Source: Lepidonotus clava
Taxonomy: Eukaryota; Annelida; Polychaeta; Phyllodocida; Polynoidae
Length of the DNA: 64,000 nt
Assembly: GCA_936440205.1 (NCBI GenBank)
Contig: OW387138.1
Location: forward strand, 26,369,541-26,433,540
Reading direction: 5' to 3'
Shown: piece after piece, positions 47,901 through 55,979 of the stretch
Layout: every line of letters starts with the position of its first letter
How positions within the stretch are numbered: position 1 is the first letter of the stretch
The notes under the pieces: generated by a model
Told to the model about the DNA's origin: nothing
The model's input: the letters and a program-made list of their open reading frames with translations, nothing else
Database searches by the model: none
Translations under genes and position numbers: made by a program

Positions 47901-50003
47901 CCAGACTGATAACACTTGTCATAATGCAATTAATGAAAGAAAATTTTAAATTTTGTATTAAGTTGGACGAGGAAATAATCTTCACATTTAAGGGTCTTTT
48001 TTCCAGATTTTTCCTGCCATGAAATAAATATTAATGATTTTCTGAAGTTTGACAAAGTTTAAGAGGAACCTGAGTTGCGCTACTAACCAATGACAATGGC
48101 AATGATGAGTTTTGACAGCGAGTTTTTATTCACAACCTCACATAATGTGTGGCGCAGTGTGTCCCCCAGTCATGGTGAACTCACGCACGGCCTATTGGCT
48201 GTGCTCACATTGATAGTGTTTCTCATTCAAGTCACCAGGTGGGGTATGAGAGTGAATCTGGATGGAGTGTGCCCCTCAGGGGAGCATCTGTCAGAGTGTC
48301 TATATTTTTTCTTCTGGTAGCAAGGTGCTATGCTGTATCTTTTGAACATTACGTCTTATGGTTGATAACTGGAAGAAGCATACAGGTTAGATTTAATTAT
48401 AAACGCCTTAGTCCTTGCTGGACATGTGCTGTCGTTTCAACATGTATAGATATTTGGGGAGAGAAGAACATTTTCTGGGCACAACTATACTTTTAACACA
48501 ACATTGATATAACATTGGATTTCCGTAATAGACAAAATCCACTTTAATCTAATAATCTACCTTTGCCGTCAGACCCTGCTGAGCCTTTTGACCCGCTCCG
48601 ATTCACGACGGCCGTGCTGGACTTGGCCGTACAGCTGGTGAAGGGTCGTAACTGCTGGGTCACCCGCGACAAGGTCATCGCCAGCCTCAAGACCACCGTC
48701 GGCCCACTGCTAGACAGGTCCTCTGCCATCTATTTATCTTTTGGAATCCCATGTATTCAATTGTCCCTATTTATAATCCAATATTTACAAACGTATCTTT
48801 GATTTAAATCAAACATTTAAAATATTTATTAACGTCACACACAAACATTGTAAAATATATCAGATTTATGGATTTTTCAACGCAGTCTCATTCAACACCC
48901 TTTGTTGGGAGTGTAGACGGGGGACCTCATGTCGCCCTATCGGATTTAAGAAATTGTGATAACATGTCATCATGTCGAATTTAAAAATTGGGATGCCCTG
49001 TCTAATTATATATATATATATATATATAAATCATGAATGTTGCATGTCACCCAGCCAAAAAATGGCTGTCGCCATGTAGATTTTAGGGAGTTCTAAATCC
49101 TTTTTCAATCTTCTCATTTGAAATGAAATGAGATGCTTGATGCCCTGTTCCACCACCAAATTATAATCCCAGCTCTCTGATCTGCATGCAGCTTCTTACA
49201 TCGGTCCATAGACGAGCTGACAACCCGCGAGCGGTGGTCTCACTATGTCCGTCTTCTAACCGAGGCCCTTTGGCCAGGGGGCACACTCGGCCCCTCCGAG
49301 TCCCCGCCAGGTGGACAATCCACATACACCCAACAACATGCACGAACCTGCCTAGCCGAATTCTTCCCAAGTAAGAAATCCTCTTATTGTTCCATGATAT
49401 ACTGTTCCAGGAAATATCTCCTACAATGTCTGCTTCTAAGGTTTCCTTTTTGTCCTCGTGGACATCCTCGAACATAGGGGGCAGTTAACTTCCTCAACAC
49501 CTGTACACAAACATTTTCTGGAAGATCTTTTATTTGCTTCACAAAAATGAAAGCAGTATTCATACTCTTGACAAAATTCTGTTATCTGATCATCTACTGA
49601 ATATCCCTGTGGAGTAGTTTGGTCATTGTGGAGAAGTTTGTTTTGGGGCATTAAAAATCTTTATGTGTCAATTAAACCATAAATCTATAATTTTTTTAGG
49701 AAGAAAGGGTGCTTATATAGCTACATTGAGTACAAGGCAAAAAATAAAACTATATAGAAATATTTACCATACATTTGTCTCCTTCCCGCATTAGGTTTCC
49801 TGCCTCCAGTGGTGGGTGAGGAGGACTTTGACTACGCAGTGGACCTGGTGATGGAGGTGATCAGCCACACGACCCTCAACAGGCACCTCATATACTGTTT
49901 ACTAGATGCAATCGTTGAGACAGCCTTCCCCGAGGTATGTACAGCCGACATACAGCAACAACTTCTGATGGCTGTGGTCAGTGCTGGGAGTGAGGGACAG
50001 TAG
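33593..50003 (+). CDS. SNX19: Sorting nexin 19-like protein, 9 exons, about 1207 aa
   Basis: SNX19-type nexins are membrane-anchored PX proteins that act at ER-endosome contacts and in endosomal sorting. The model joins nine exons (listed separately) with agreeing phases, 3624 coding bases. Residues about 22-62 hold a hydrophobic hairpin (LLSVLTIALGVVVGWW). The PXA domain is about 112-292 (CLEYMYRDFVQSWY, IDIHGLVPDYVNLIHKHI). A long Ser/Pro-rich linker follows to about 765. The PX domain is about 768-892 and contains RRYREFVTLQERLEEH and, after the split exons, RWKVLPFG and GNSLAAREFLAY. Nexin-C is about 1035-1190 (LTEALWPGG, LIYCLLDAIVETAFPE). PXA-PX-nexinC without an RGS domain points to SNX19 rather than SNX13, 14 or 25. 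It is about 200 residues longer than human SNX19 because of the linker. The C-terminus is affected by a tandem repeat. Confidence 0.93.
35959..36212. mobile_element. hAT-like MITE, 254 bp, perfect 14-bp inverted ends
   Basis: The ends CAGGGTGCCCACGC and GCGTGGGCACCCTG are perfect inverted repeats, and GATAG flanks both sides as a 5-bp target duplication. The interior repeats AAGGTCTTATTTT-like words. It is non-coding and lies in SNX19 intron 1, only 20 bp after the exon 1 donor. Confidence 0.85.
36533..36662 (+). CDS. SNX19: SNX19-like exon 2 (PX core)
   Basis: It encodes YRAWHLEDDTWNLRRGAAHR and RYREFVTLQERLEEHPIYKK. RRYREF is the phosphoinositide-contact segment of PX. Acceptor ttcAG, donor GTAAGT, phase 1. 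The next intron hosts the DIRS element. Confidence 0.95.
36944..37035 (+). repeat. DIRS left inverted terminal repeat
   Basis: It begins TTTTGCTTCACG. The stretch from about 36961 on is the near-perfect inverse of the right end (AGGTCACGTGACCTG core and neighbours). Confidence 0.85.
37660..38799 (+). CDS. DIRS gag-like frame, about 379 aa
   Basis: The frame has an N-terminal coiled-coil-like part, an acidic Ser/Glu stretch, a central conserved-looking globular part (VVLVPSNLPCLIPPRIPEAA) and a strongly basic Lys/Gly-rich C-terminus typical of nucleic-acid binding. It precedes the RT frame by a few bases, the usual DIRS order. Identification is by position and composition. Confidence 0.75.
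   Translation: MGPKPGAFTNPQVNPPPNLGFSQVVAELKGLGKNFCTEFRGLNSNVETLNTNLHEGFESTRRLLTQQASSSEDEGGENLGDSSENDDLAQVSEPEQSDQIDPLLVVNPGESGGTEKDDSEEVPSIYAAKAAKLKPPKVLGDPLKDPHLAEYIQGLFKTPMTEDAFTEAKKVVLVPSNLPCLIPPRIPEAAYKKLDSSAKFNDGLYSGFQAGLSMIGSKLAVAMQELCSLTTKCPENQSVLEQLDDTMQLVGYFFTQKGTEKRRKNLKTKFPTHLKKLVSDKFPATSDSLLGDIEENVKNLTELSKLQTQMAKTKKSSQKTGPKGGVQKKKTWKKKDKGKGGGKGRSSNSSSWYAKKRQNAKGDDKKSNKQGFRKKAQQD
38805..40736 (+). CDS. DIRS reverse transcriptase-RNase H frame, about 643 aa
   Basis: RT motifs are visible: FRMILDLSFLN, SIDLKDAYYTFPI, ALPFGLTSTPRLF and GYIDDSFIIDSS (YxDD box). RNase H follows with LVTDASMDGWGAV, ALEVRAIFLGL and LCDNTTAVAFVN. After RNase H there is a conserved extension (DVDLFASRLN, WIPDPDA, YIFPPFRL) seen in DIRS-type polymerases. 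Confidence 0.93.
   Translation: MSDGGNIESSHSASACILPPVPIFVAGNTKNFLSRWRELTSNEEILQIVSGIKLEFDDDPVLGVWPREYKFNSDLDSMVNAEILELLQKGVIVPQKYGNDLFISNIFLRPKPNGKFRMILDLSFLNENVSKKHFKMQHLDVAIDMLQKGDFMTSIDLKDAYYTFPIHEDYQRFLCFSWKGELYKYKALPFGLTSTPRLFTKGLVPIFSVFRETGYMGFGYIDDSFIIDSSRERCAQGASFLAKLFGELGFVVHPDKSQFEPSTSLVFLGYVLVSEKMTVSPTQEKRDKAVNKINQVLKQKRVKIREVASLLGLLNDLCKGTDYGLSHLKNLEMDKISALRRVGKVQFEGFMKLTAISKQDLQWWLVNVPWRVRLIRSKAPEIQLVTDASMDGWGAVTGSQHSGGRWNSEEASWHINALEVRAIFLGLRTFFKEATNVHIQILCDNTTAVAFVNHGGGTRSVRCNEQAKEIWNFCEQRNIWVSVSHIPGVENVDADHESRQFTENTEWELNPNIFDMICNKWGLPDVDLFASRLNRKVEKFASWIPDPDASFIDAFSVDWSKFNLCYIFPPFRLVNRCVRKVRAEGASAVIVAPAWPGQPWFSALKGRGNETVRVPPGPDNLLNHHPSSSQNLRKSALLVTIFF
40751..41719 (+). CDS. 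DIRS tyrosine recombinase frame, about 322 aa
   Basis: It shows a phage-integrase-like N-terminal helical domain (ATTVNAARSAL-type region at GFAYSTVNAARSAL). The catalytic half has the first Arg in SCQRVQTLHTLKR, HSVRGASTSKLA (H-x-x-R) and a C-terminal Tyr in STFQKYYHKDI. In this order it replaces the DDE integrase and inserts a circular copy. Confidence 0.92.
   Translation: MKLSEGTKDLFLDSWRPGTRVQYNVYHKKWLLYACERGVAPFNPSLEQALEFITFLYNQGFAYSTVNAARSALSQILPLYDGVRFGSHNVVCRVLRGVYVNRPPISRYQSTWDVDVVLQYLRTLSPVKKLTLKDLTFKVVMLTLLISCQRVQTLHTLKRSSIKWGSDNSSVTFVLTEVLKHSRRGTLGFIHLKSFVEKSLCVVRAIKEYLDRTENLVPEGTDRFFVSYLKPHGPISKDRLAGWVRAVLARSGVDTAAFKAHSVRGASTSKLASLNLPVKAIMQKASWSCESTFQKYYHKDILPDQEVSNQILTEFVNRTNGP
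42748..42872 (+). repeat. DIRS internal complementary region
   Basis: The left half is the complement of the extreme left end (GACGTGAAGCAAAA). The right half is the complement of the extreme right end (CTTACTTGGAAGTTGAAG). This is the template that lets DIRS rebuild its ends on a circle. Confidence 0.85.
43044..43172 (+). repeat. DIRS right inverted terminal repeat
   Basis: It reads inward as the inverse of the left end from about 43044, extends through a unique outer part also copied in the internal complementary region, and ends ATCTATGATTTT. Confidence 0.85.
43279..43376 (+). CDS. SNX19: SNX19-like exon 3 (PX)
   Basis: It encodes DIKGPQRWKVLPFGQIE and EARRKFLEGYLQ, the middle of PX. Acceptor cacCAG, donor GTAAAG, phase 0. 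Confidence 0.95.
43797..43916 (+). CDS. SNX19: SNX19-like exon 4 (end of PX)
   Basis: It encodes TLVKRDQVGNSLAAREFLAY, the last PX helices, then a short basic linker. Donor GTGAGG, phase 0. Confidence 0.94.
44608..44814 (+). CDS. SNX19: SNX19-like exon 5 (linker)
   Basis: Acceptor cacCAG, donor GTACTT, phase 0. It encodes VIARTFSGVINKLTTTRPST and a Gly/Arg/Pro-rich then acidic linker between PX and nexin-C. Confidence 0.9.
45201..45390 (+). CDS. SNX19: SNX19-like exon 6 (acidic linker)
   Basis: It encodes VEFFNVEDSGSDGGGSGDEE and FTPHIPPQLQ. Acceptor cacAG, donor GTAAGG, phase 1. The following 3.2-kb intron holds the LINE relic and the SINE. Confidence 0.9.
45600..47110 (+). mobile_element. 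Old LINE fragment (RT and C-terminus), split by a SINE
   Basis: Plus-strand relic in SNX19 intron 6. The RT part near 45718-45981 reads YSFRPGLSTSIA and LGFAKAFDSINHDIL, equivalent to FGFRPxxST and DFSKAFDxxxHxxL of LINE RTs. Downstream, QLQSRALKLCFDI and, past the SINE, KFLDVRHDNQLLSLMFHYRE are the usual LINE C-terminal region. The frame is broken between these parts. The outer boundaries are not sharp. Confidence 0.75.
46320..46862 (+). mobile_element. tRNA-derived-like SINE inserted in the LINE relic
   Basis: The 543-bp insert is flanked by a perfect 15-bp direct repeat, TCCAAGATATATCAA, at 46305-46319 and 46863-46877. Removing it restores an uninterrupted LINE reading frame. The head has A-box-like TGATCTAGTGGGTATGG and B-box-like GGTTCTACCC, the spacing of a tRNA promoter. 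The tail has ACTCCAACATATCATCAAC, a short ATC-type repeat. At 543 bp it is long for a SINE and may be composite. Confidence 0.75.
48573..48717 (+). CDS. SNX19: SNX19-like exon 7 (nexin-C start)
   Basis: It encodes DPLRFTTAVLDLAVQLVKGR and WVTRDKVIASL, the first helices of nexin-C. Acceptor gtcAG, donor GTCCTC (weak +4/+5), phase 2. Confidence 0.9.
49012..49027. repeat. (TA)n microsatellite
   Basis: An uninterrupted TA run in SNX19 intron 7. Confidence 0.9.
49192..49370 (+). CDS. SNX19: SNX19-like exon 8 (nexin-C)
   Basis: It encodes FLHRSIDELTTRERWSHYVR and LLTEALWPGG, matching the IERVEQILWPDG-like segment of SNX19 nexin-C. Donor GTAAGA, phase 1. Confidence 0.93.
49795..50003 (+). CDS. SNX19: SNX19-like exon 9 (C-terminus as read)
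   Basis: It encodes FLPPVVGEEDFDYAVDLVME and LIYCLLDAIVETAFPE, the last nexin-C helices, then 25 residues ending VVSAGSEGQ and TAG at 50001-50003. The stop is made by the first base pairs of a tandem repeat copy. A GTATGT donor-like site lies inside the exon right after FPE, so a splice to a downstream exon is an alternative end. Confidence 0.8.
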
Positions 50004-50406
50004 AGACGGCCTTCCCCGAGGTGTGTACAGCCGACCTACAGCAACAACTTCTGATGGCCGTGGTCAGTGCTGGGAGTGAGGGACAGTAGAGACGGCCTTC
50101 CCCGAGGTGTGTACAGCCGACCTACAGCAACAACTTCTGATGGCCGTGGTCAGTGCTGGGAGTGAGGGACAGTAGAGAAGGCCTTCCCCGAGGTGTGTAC
50201 AGCCGACCTACAGCAACAACTTCTGATGGCCGTGGTCAGTGCTGGGAGTGAGGGACAGTAGAGACGGCCTTCCCCGAGGTGTGTACAGCCGACCTACAGC
50301 AACAACTTCTGATGGCTGTGGTCAGTGCTGGGAGTGAGGGACAGTAGAGACGGCCTTCCCCGAGGTGTGTACAACCAACCTACAGCAACAACTTCTGATG
50401 GCCGTG
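49915..50406 (+). repeat. 86-bp tandem repeat derived from the SNX19-like last exon
   Basis: Copies start at 49915 (coding), 50001, 50087, 50173, 50259 and 50345 (partial), exactly 86 bp apart and differing by a few bases. Each non-coding copy begins TAGAGACGGCCTTCCCCGAG. Because 86 is not a multiple of three, copies shift frame, and the first junction creates the stop codon. Confidence 0.95.
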
Positions 50407-50409
50407 ACT

Positions 50410-52018
50410 TTACAGGACCTGCATGGAAATGAAAATACACTGAGAGACTATCTTAACCAAACTGTGATGAGACTTAGAATATGAGGAAAGTCTTTATCCA
50501 AATGTCACTTTTCCTTCCATTTTATGTATGGCACATGTCAAACCATCGTTTCCAAATCATGTATCACAAGTGTTACTGGGCTAAACTCATTGAAATTAAG
50601 GGTGATGATTTGTTGTATTGTGTGGGTTTTGGTCTGAAAGAAATAGTACTTTTATAGAAAGGTATTAAATAATAGAAAGCCTGTTAGTATCATAAATAGT
50701 GTCGATGTTATTTGCCAAAATAGGTAGCAAACAGAGAACTAGCTAGATAGAATTGACAAACAAGATGTATTAAGGTAAACATAATTACTCAGATCAGATT
50801 TGCTCACGTTGCCCGTGTAGTAGGTGTTATTCTCAATTGGGCTCAAAGTCCACAAATAAGAGCTTCATAGTCGGTTTGTGGCTTTTACGTTAGTTGACTG
50901 AGTGTTGATTTATTACAAAGTTGTGGTGCTACACGTTTCTCAGCATATTGCTTGTTATTCCGTAGTTCAGTGTCCTGCTGAGGACAAACAGATTATCATC
51001 GCCGATGATTCATTGTTTCGTTTGAAAGCTGTTAGTGAAATTTTTCAACCCCAATTAGATATGCATATCAGCTTTTATCTTTTATCGACATCAGCTCATT
51101 ACGTCACTCTTTTCTGTGCTTTCGCTTCTATTTAAAATGCAAGGACCGTGAAATAAGGATACAGGTACTTCTTATTTCAAATATCTAGGTGCTTCCTATC
51201 CACAGAGGAAGGGGTTTTCTTATCAGAGAATTTGTTGGTCCCCCAAGTGACAGGGAGCACATATATATGTGACGTGTGAAATCTATGTATTTTAAGAACT
51301 TACAGGAAGTCAAAATGGACTAGGTGTAACAAATAGAAGATATAAAGTTGAACAGTCAAGAAACACCTTCAACTGCTCTCTACTTATTCATTAAATAGAA
51401 TTGCATAGAACAAAATCCATGTAATGGTTTATATTCATAATGTTCCGACTTCATCTGCCAGCGTTCTAGATCGGTAGATGTTGATTTTGGTAAAAGTGAT
51501 ATTAACGTGCCATAGCCTAAACAGTGTGTAATACACTGTTATGAGCATAATATGCAATTAGATTAATAACTAATCATTTTAAATCATGTTGGTTAATGAG
51601 TTCAAGTTCGACTTCATAGGGTTCGGATTTCTGTTGTTACAGTCCCTGAGTAAAAGAACAATGCTTGCGGATTCTTGAATAAACGAGGTATCTCAGTGTG
51701 TTGGACACAGCAGGAATATGTACTTTTATAACCACACATGGACATGGTCGTTTTTTTCGTTGAGCTTATGAGGGAGGCAAAGATGCCAATTTTCTTTACT
51801 TTTTCCGGATTTTAAGTACCGGGTAACCCCAGATTAAAAACAGACGACGGCAAACCCTTCTTTTCTTGTTGATATGAGTACACGAGTGACATTGTGATGG
51901 TACCACATGAACTGTCTATTACTATTCCTTTTGTATCTGAAAATTAACTTTCCTTATCTAATAATCTCATTTTACTACCACAAGACAATTATGTAGACTG
52001 ACATTAAGTGCCCGGTTA
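50410..52018. other. SNX19-like 3' flank, no further gene
   Basis: Just after the repeat array a frame continues LQDLHGNENTLRDYLNQ to a TGA at about 50481-50483 (see findings). Beyond that the sequence is AT-rich with ATTAAA-like polyadenylation signals near 50664, and I see no other gene. Confidence 0.5.
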
Positions 52019-52043
52019 TTTTTTTTTTTTTTTTTTTTTTTTT
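52019..52043 (+). repeat. T run, LINE poly-A tail
   Basis: About 24 uninterrupted T on the plus strand, at the 3' end of the minus-strand LINE. Confidence 0.9.
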
Positions 52044-52505
52044 ATTAATCCGATTCCTGTACATTACAAGTTCTTCCACCGGATGTCAATTTATAGTAGA
52101 TAACACAAATAATATATACTGTTTGATAATTTACAGTCAACTTTATCAATTATAACTCAAATCTCATCAGTCCAATATCATATATAAGAATAGTGTCATA
52201 GAAGTATGAGATATATCCAATCTCCTTTGGTGTGTAGTGATAAACAACATTGACATTTGTAATTTCTAGTCTCTGTACAACCTTTCATTACATAATGTTA
52301 GAGTTAAATAAAACTCATTCCATACGATTTACAATATTTTACATTCATAAATTTAGAGTTTATAGAACTCATTCTATACATCAAAGTTTTGACACCTAGA
52401 GGTCATCTAGCTACTTAGTTTCAAGAACATTCACCCCAAAGAATGACATGGTTAATATATACATATTTTAGGTCATAGATTACCAGACCTACACTCGTGA
52501 TACAT

Positions 52506-55358
52506 TTACATAGCAATTTGTATATCAAAATTCATATGCTTTATGAGATTACCAAATCTCTTCCTATCAGATATATGATGTAAATCTTCACATAATAAAT
52601 CCCATTCTTTAAGCCCCCTCACATAAGGGCTTTTCTGTATTTTTGTTAACCTGGTAAAGGTATGCTTCATTTTATATTTCTTTGTGCTTCTTAGATTTCT
52701 ACTATGACTAGGTTCATAGATGTTCACCGCCACTCTGCTCTGATCATACATAATTTTCAATAGGCTTCTCCTCCTACGTGTTTTAAGAGGTTCTAAATTA
52801 TATTTACTATAGAGGTCACCTATAGGTGTTCGTAAAAGTGAGTTTTTGCTGTATTCAATTACCCTTACAGCTCTTGAATGTAACCTGTCTAGTTTCTTAA
52901 TTTTATCAGCAGTACCAGAGTCTACCAAAAAATCACCATAATCAAAGTGGCACATAATCATGGTTTTATAGATTTTAGCCGCTGTTTTTTCAGTTAAAAA
53001 TCGTCTTAATTTCGAAAAAATACATAACTTGCACTGTACCTTTTTGATAACATGATCAATATGACTGTTCATATTAAGCTTGTCATCTAGATAAATACCC
53101 AGGTACTCGTATACCTCAACTTGTTTTAATTTCACCTCTCCTATGAATAAAGCATAGTCTTGATCAAGAGGCCGCTTCACATGACTCACAACCATATATT
53201 TAGTTTTTTCCTCATTTATAGTTAACTTGTTACGTGAACACCAATGAATCAACTTATCAAGTTTATACTGCGCATTAAAAAAAGACAGTTCTGGGGTACT
53301 ACCATTGCCTAATAACATAGTGTCATCAGCGTACATTACACATGAATTTCTATCAACACTATTAAAAATATCATTTACATATATTATGAAAATTAATGGC
53401 CCCAGAATAGACCCTTGGGCAGTGCCATATGTCAATGGTAGGCTGTCTGATTTAAAACTATTTATATAAGTACACTGAAACCTACCCTTTATGTATGATT
53501 TCATTAAAGCTATTGCTTCCTGCTTAAACCCATACAATTTTAGTTTTTCAATTAATATATCCTGGTCTATTGAGTCGAAGGCGCGTGAAAAATCTATAAA
53601 TACACAAGTACTATATATCTGTCTATTCCAATTATCATATAAACTTTTCAAAAGTTCAAATACTGCTAATGAGGTACTTTTGCAAGGTCGAAATCCAAAC
53701 TGGGACTCAGAAATTAATTTATTTTCCTCAAAATAATTTAAAATTTGCCTATGCATAAGGCGTTCAAGAATTTTACCCGGTAAACATATTTGGGTTATCG
53801 GCCTCCAATCTTTAGCATTCCCACTTTTGTACTTAGTTTTAGGGATAGGAGTCACATATCCCATGCACCATTTGTTTGGAAAATAACCTGTGGTAATACA
53901 GACATTATACAACCTCGTCAGCGCCGAAATACATACAATAAATGCGTCTTTTAAAATACGGGAGCTAATAGTCCCACAAGCAGACGATTTACTTATAGTA
54001 ATATTTTTCACCAGTTCAAGCACCTGGTCTTCAGTTACCATTACAAAATCAAAACTTGTGTCAACACCAAAATCCGTAGGATACCAAGTATCTTTGAATT
54101 TTTCTGCCAGTTTAGGACCTGCGTTAACATAGAATGTATTCATATAGTCCGCTAATTCTTTACCCCTTACAGTATCACCATCTATCAGAAGTTCAGTTAG
54201 ATTACTAGATTTTACAGATTTACCTAGGCCCGAAATAGCATTAACTTCACGCCAAAATTTCCTAGGATTATTCTGACATGATTCAAGGTGTTCTACAACA
54301 TAGTTTTCCTTAGCAGACATCAATAATTTTCGTACAGAATTTTTCTTTCTCTTAAAAATCAACCAATCATCGGGATTACCAGTTAATAATGCTCTTTTAT
54401 ACAATGACTCCTTATGGTGTAATTCCTCTAGTATCTCGCGATTGAACCACACTGGACAATCAAGTCTCACCTTGATATCAATTTCAGGACAATGTACATC
54501 AGCACAGGTATTAATGATATAATATATAACATCCCACATTTCGTCAGGCGTCAAGTTTTCACCCCAAAAATCCTCCCAATATGGACTATTGATGATTGAT
54601 TCTTGAAAGGCATCCCTATCATAATATTTGTAACTCCTCCCTTTAATGTATGAGTAGTCTTTGCATAGTCTTTCTTTCTTTTTAATCATAAAAATGGGTA
54701 AATGATCACTAATTGCTAAATCCATTTTACCAGATGAGGCAATATTATCAAAATTTGTAAATATTAAGTCAATTCGACTCTTTGAATTAACAGTTACTCG
54801 AGTATTATCATCAATAATCTGTTTTAACAAAAAATCACGTTCAAGATCTTTTAACAAGTCAAAATGCTGGGTATGCCTTTTATTATAGTCTATATTAAAG
54901 TCACCGAGAATTGCCAATTCAGATCTGTAAGAATGGGGTAAACTCTCTAGGCTATTTCTCAACTCATTTAAACCATCCTTTATATTGCCTGTCGGAGGCC
55001 TATAAATACATCCAATATATTTTGCCTTTACATTGGGCACTCTAATGTCAATCCACAACTGTTCAAAATGCTCAGAAATCCTACTATGATCCTGCAAAAT
55101 AGTTGTATAATGACCATATTTTTCCTTTACAAATATACAAATTCCTCCACCTCGTTTATCCCCTATATTAGCACATCTATCTAGCCTAAACAGTGAAAAA
55201 CCGGGAATATCAACCATGGCATCAGTAATTGCAAAATTTAGCCAGGTCTCGCATAGGCATATAATGTCATAATCATTGAAATAGTATTTTACCTCGTCAA
55301 TATTCGGCCAGAGGCTACGCACATTTAACATCACAATTTTGAAACCTTTCAGTACCAT
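52506..55358 (-). CDS. LINE endonuclease-reverse transcriptase, 950 aa
   Basis: The frame begins with an APE-type endonuclease (FKIVMLNVRSL, DIICLCETWLN, ELAILGDFNIDY, AISDHLPIFM; about residues 1-230). The RT is about 480-745 (GYVTPIPK, NAKDWRPITQICL, FGFRPCKSTSLAVFELLK, DFSRAFDSIDQDIL, GTAQGSILGPLIFIIYVNDI, YADD near residue 676). The C-terminal region carries LDRLHSRAVRVIEYSK. There are no stops across 950 codons, so the copy may be recent. Motifs place it in the CR1/Jockey/L2 branch; a finer clade needs a tree. Confidence 0.95.
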   Translation of the reverse strand: MVLKGFKIVMLNVRSLWPNIDEVKYYFNDYDIICLCETWLNFAITDAMVDIPGFSLFRLDRCANIGDKRGGGICIFVKEKYGHYTTILQDHSRISEHFEQLWIDIRVPNVKAKYIGCIYRPPTGNIKDGLNELRNSLESLPHSYRSELAILGDFNIDYNKRHTQHFDLLKDLERDFLLKQIIDDNTRVTVNSKSRIDLIFTNFDNIASSGKMDLAISDHLPIFMIKKKERLCKDYSYIKGRSYKYYDRDAFQESIINSPYWEDFWGENLTPDEMWDVIYYIINTCADVHCPEIDIKVRLDCPVWFNREILEELHHKESLYKRALLTGNPDDWLIFKRKKNSVRKLLMSAKENYVVEHLESCQNNPRKFWREVNAISGLGKSVKSSNLTELLIDGDTVRGKELADYMNTFYVNAGPKLAEKFKDTWYPTDFGVDTSFDFVMVTEDQVLELVKNITISKSSACGTISSRILKDAFIVCISALTRLYNVCITTGYFPNKWCMGYVTPIPKTKYKSGNAKDWRPITQICLPGKILERLMHRQILNYFEENKLISESQFGFRPCKSTSLAVFELLKSLYDNWNRQIYSTCVFIDFSRAFDSIDQDILIEKLKLYGFKQEAIALMKSYIKGRFQCTYINSFKSDSLPLTYGTAQGSILGPLIFIIYVNDIFNSVDRNSCVMYADDTMLLGNGSTPELSFFNAQYKLDKLIHWCSRNKLTINEEKTKYMVVSHVKRPLDQDYALFIGEVKLKQVEVYEYLGIYLDDKLNMNSHIDHVIKKVQCKLCIFSKLRRFLTEKTAAKIYKTMIMCHFDYGDFLVDSGTADKIKKLDRLHSRAVRVIEYSKNSLLRTPIGDLYSKYNLEPLKTRRRRSLLKIMYDQSRVAVNIYEPSHSRNLRSTKKYKMKHTFTRLTKIQKSPYVRGLKEWDLLCEDLHHISDRKRFGNLIKHMNFDIQIAM

Positions 55359-55613
55359 TACATACCATCTATATAAACATTGAAATAAATTTCAATAAGT
55401 ACATATGTACACTGTCAATAGCTGCTTTGAACCAAGGAACTAAAGACCCAAAAGGCACTTGATATAATACACAATAAGAGAACCTCTTGACACAATACCT
55501 TGTGATCGATCTATTTGAAAAACGCTACCGGGCAAACAGAACAATAATACATTTGAGTCGTACTTTAAACCCACTTAGAGCTATATAAGCACTTATAGCT
55601 CTTTACAAGTATT

Positions 55614-55979
55614 TTACCCACGCTCCAACTCTTCAATAAAGAATGCCCGTAGTTTCATTAGTAAAACACCTAAGTGATTCTGTCCAGTCCATATACCCTC
55701 CTCGATAGCTATTGACCCTAGCTTACATCCTGTACCCCAATAATCATCTAACGTTCCCTCATATAGATTTTGCGGGCGTGTATTCACTAGTTTATAGAAA
55801 AGCTCCCGATTCTGTTTAAACTTGCAGTACAGAAGTTCTTCCATAACAAAGAGCTTAATACGATTCCACTCATCACCTGTAGATATTGTCTTACCAATAC
55901 GTTTTGCCTCGGCAGGAGACACACACTGCATAATCAATATATATTGTTGCTCTGCCTTGTTAATCTTGGCCTTAATGGC
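55614..55979 (-). CDS. NADAR-domain (YbiA-like) frame, 121 aa, C-terminal part
   Basis: The frame reads IKAKINKAEQQY, SPAEAKRIGKTI, YCKFKQNRELFYKLVNT, YWGTGCKLG and GQNHLGVLLMKLRAFF. These match the NADAR superfamily, where W-G-x-G and G-x-N-x-L-G-x-x-L-M are hallmark motifs; YbiA-type members cleave riboflavin-pathway intermediates and others act on ADP-ribose compounds. The N-terminal third (SNFY and SxEH motifs) is not in the contiguous frame. A pyrimidine tract and CATTAAG acceptor-like sequence precede it, so an upstream exon is possible. A CCATTAAG tandem duplication also lies there. It sits 255 bp upstream of the LINE frame on the same strand, so it may be the LINE's first frame or an unrelated host gene fragment. 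Confidence 0.7.
   Translation of the reverse strand, partial: AIKAKINKAEQQYILIMQCVSPAEAKRIGKTISTGDEWNRIKLFVMEELLYCKFKQNRELFYKLVNTRPQNLYEGTLDDYWGTGCKLGSIAIEEGIWTGQNHLGVLLMKLRAFFIEELERG

Larger units (their letters stand above)
52019..55600 (-). mobile_element. LINE (CR1/Jockey-like), apparently intact second frame and poly-A tail
   Basis: A long minus-strand endonuclease-RT frame is followed by about 460 bp of 3' UTR and ends in an A run (T run 52019-52043 on the plus strand), a normal target-primed insertion. The 5' limit is uncertain: it may include the NADAR frame up to about 56 kb. No matching target duplication was found around the possible ends. Confidence 0.88.

Noticed and set aside
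48239-48310. Possible extra SNX19-like cassette exon (ends CACCAG then GTGGGGTATGAG)
   Set aside because: The acceptor is good, but the encoded residues match no part of the family, and exons 6 and 7 already join in frame.
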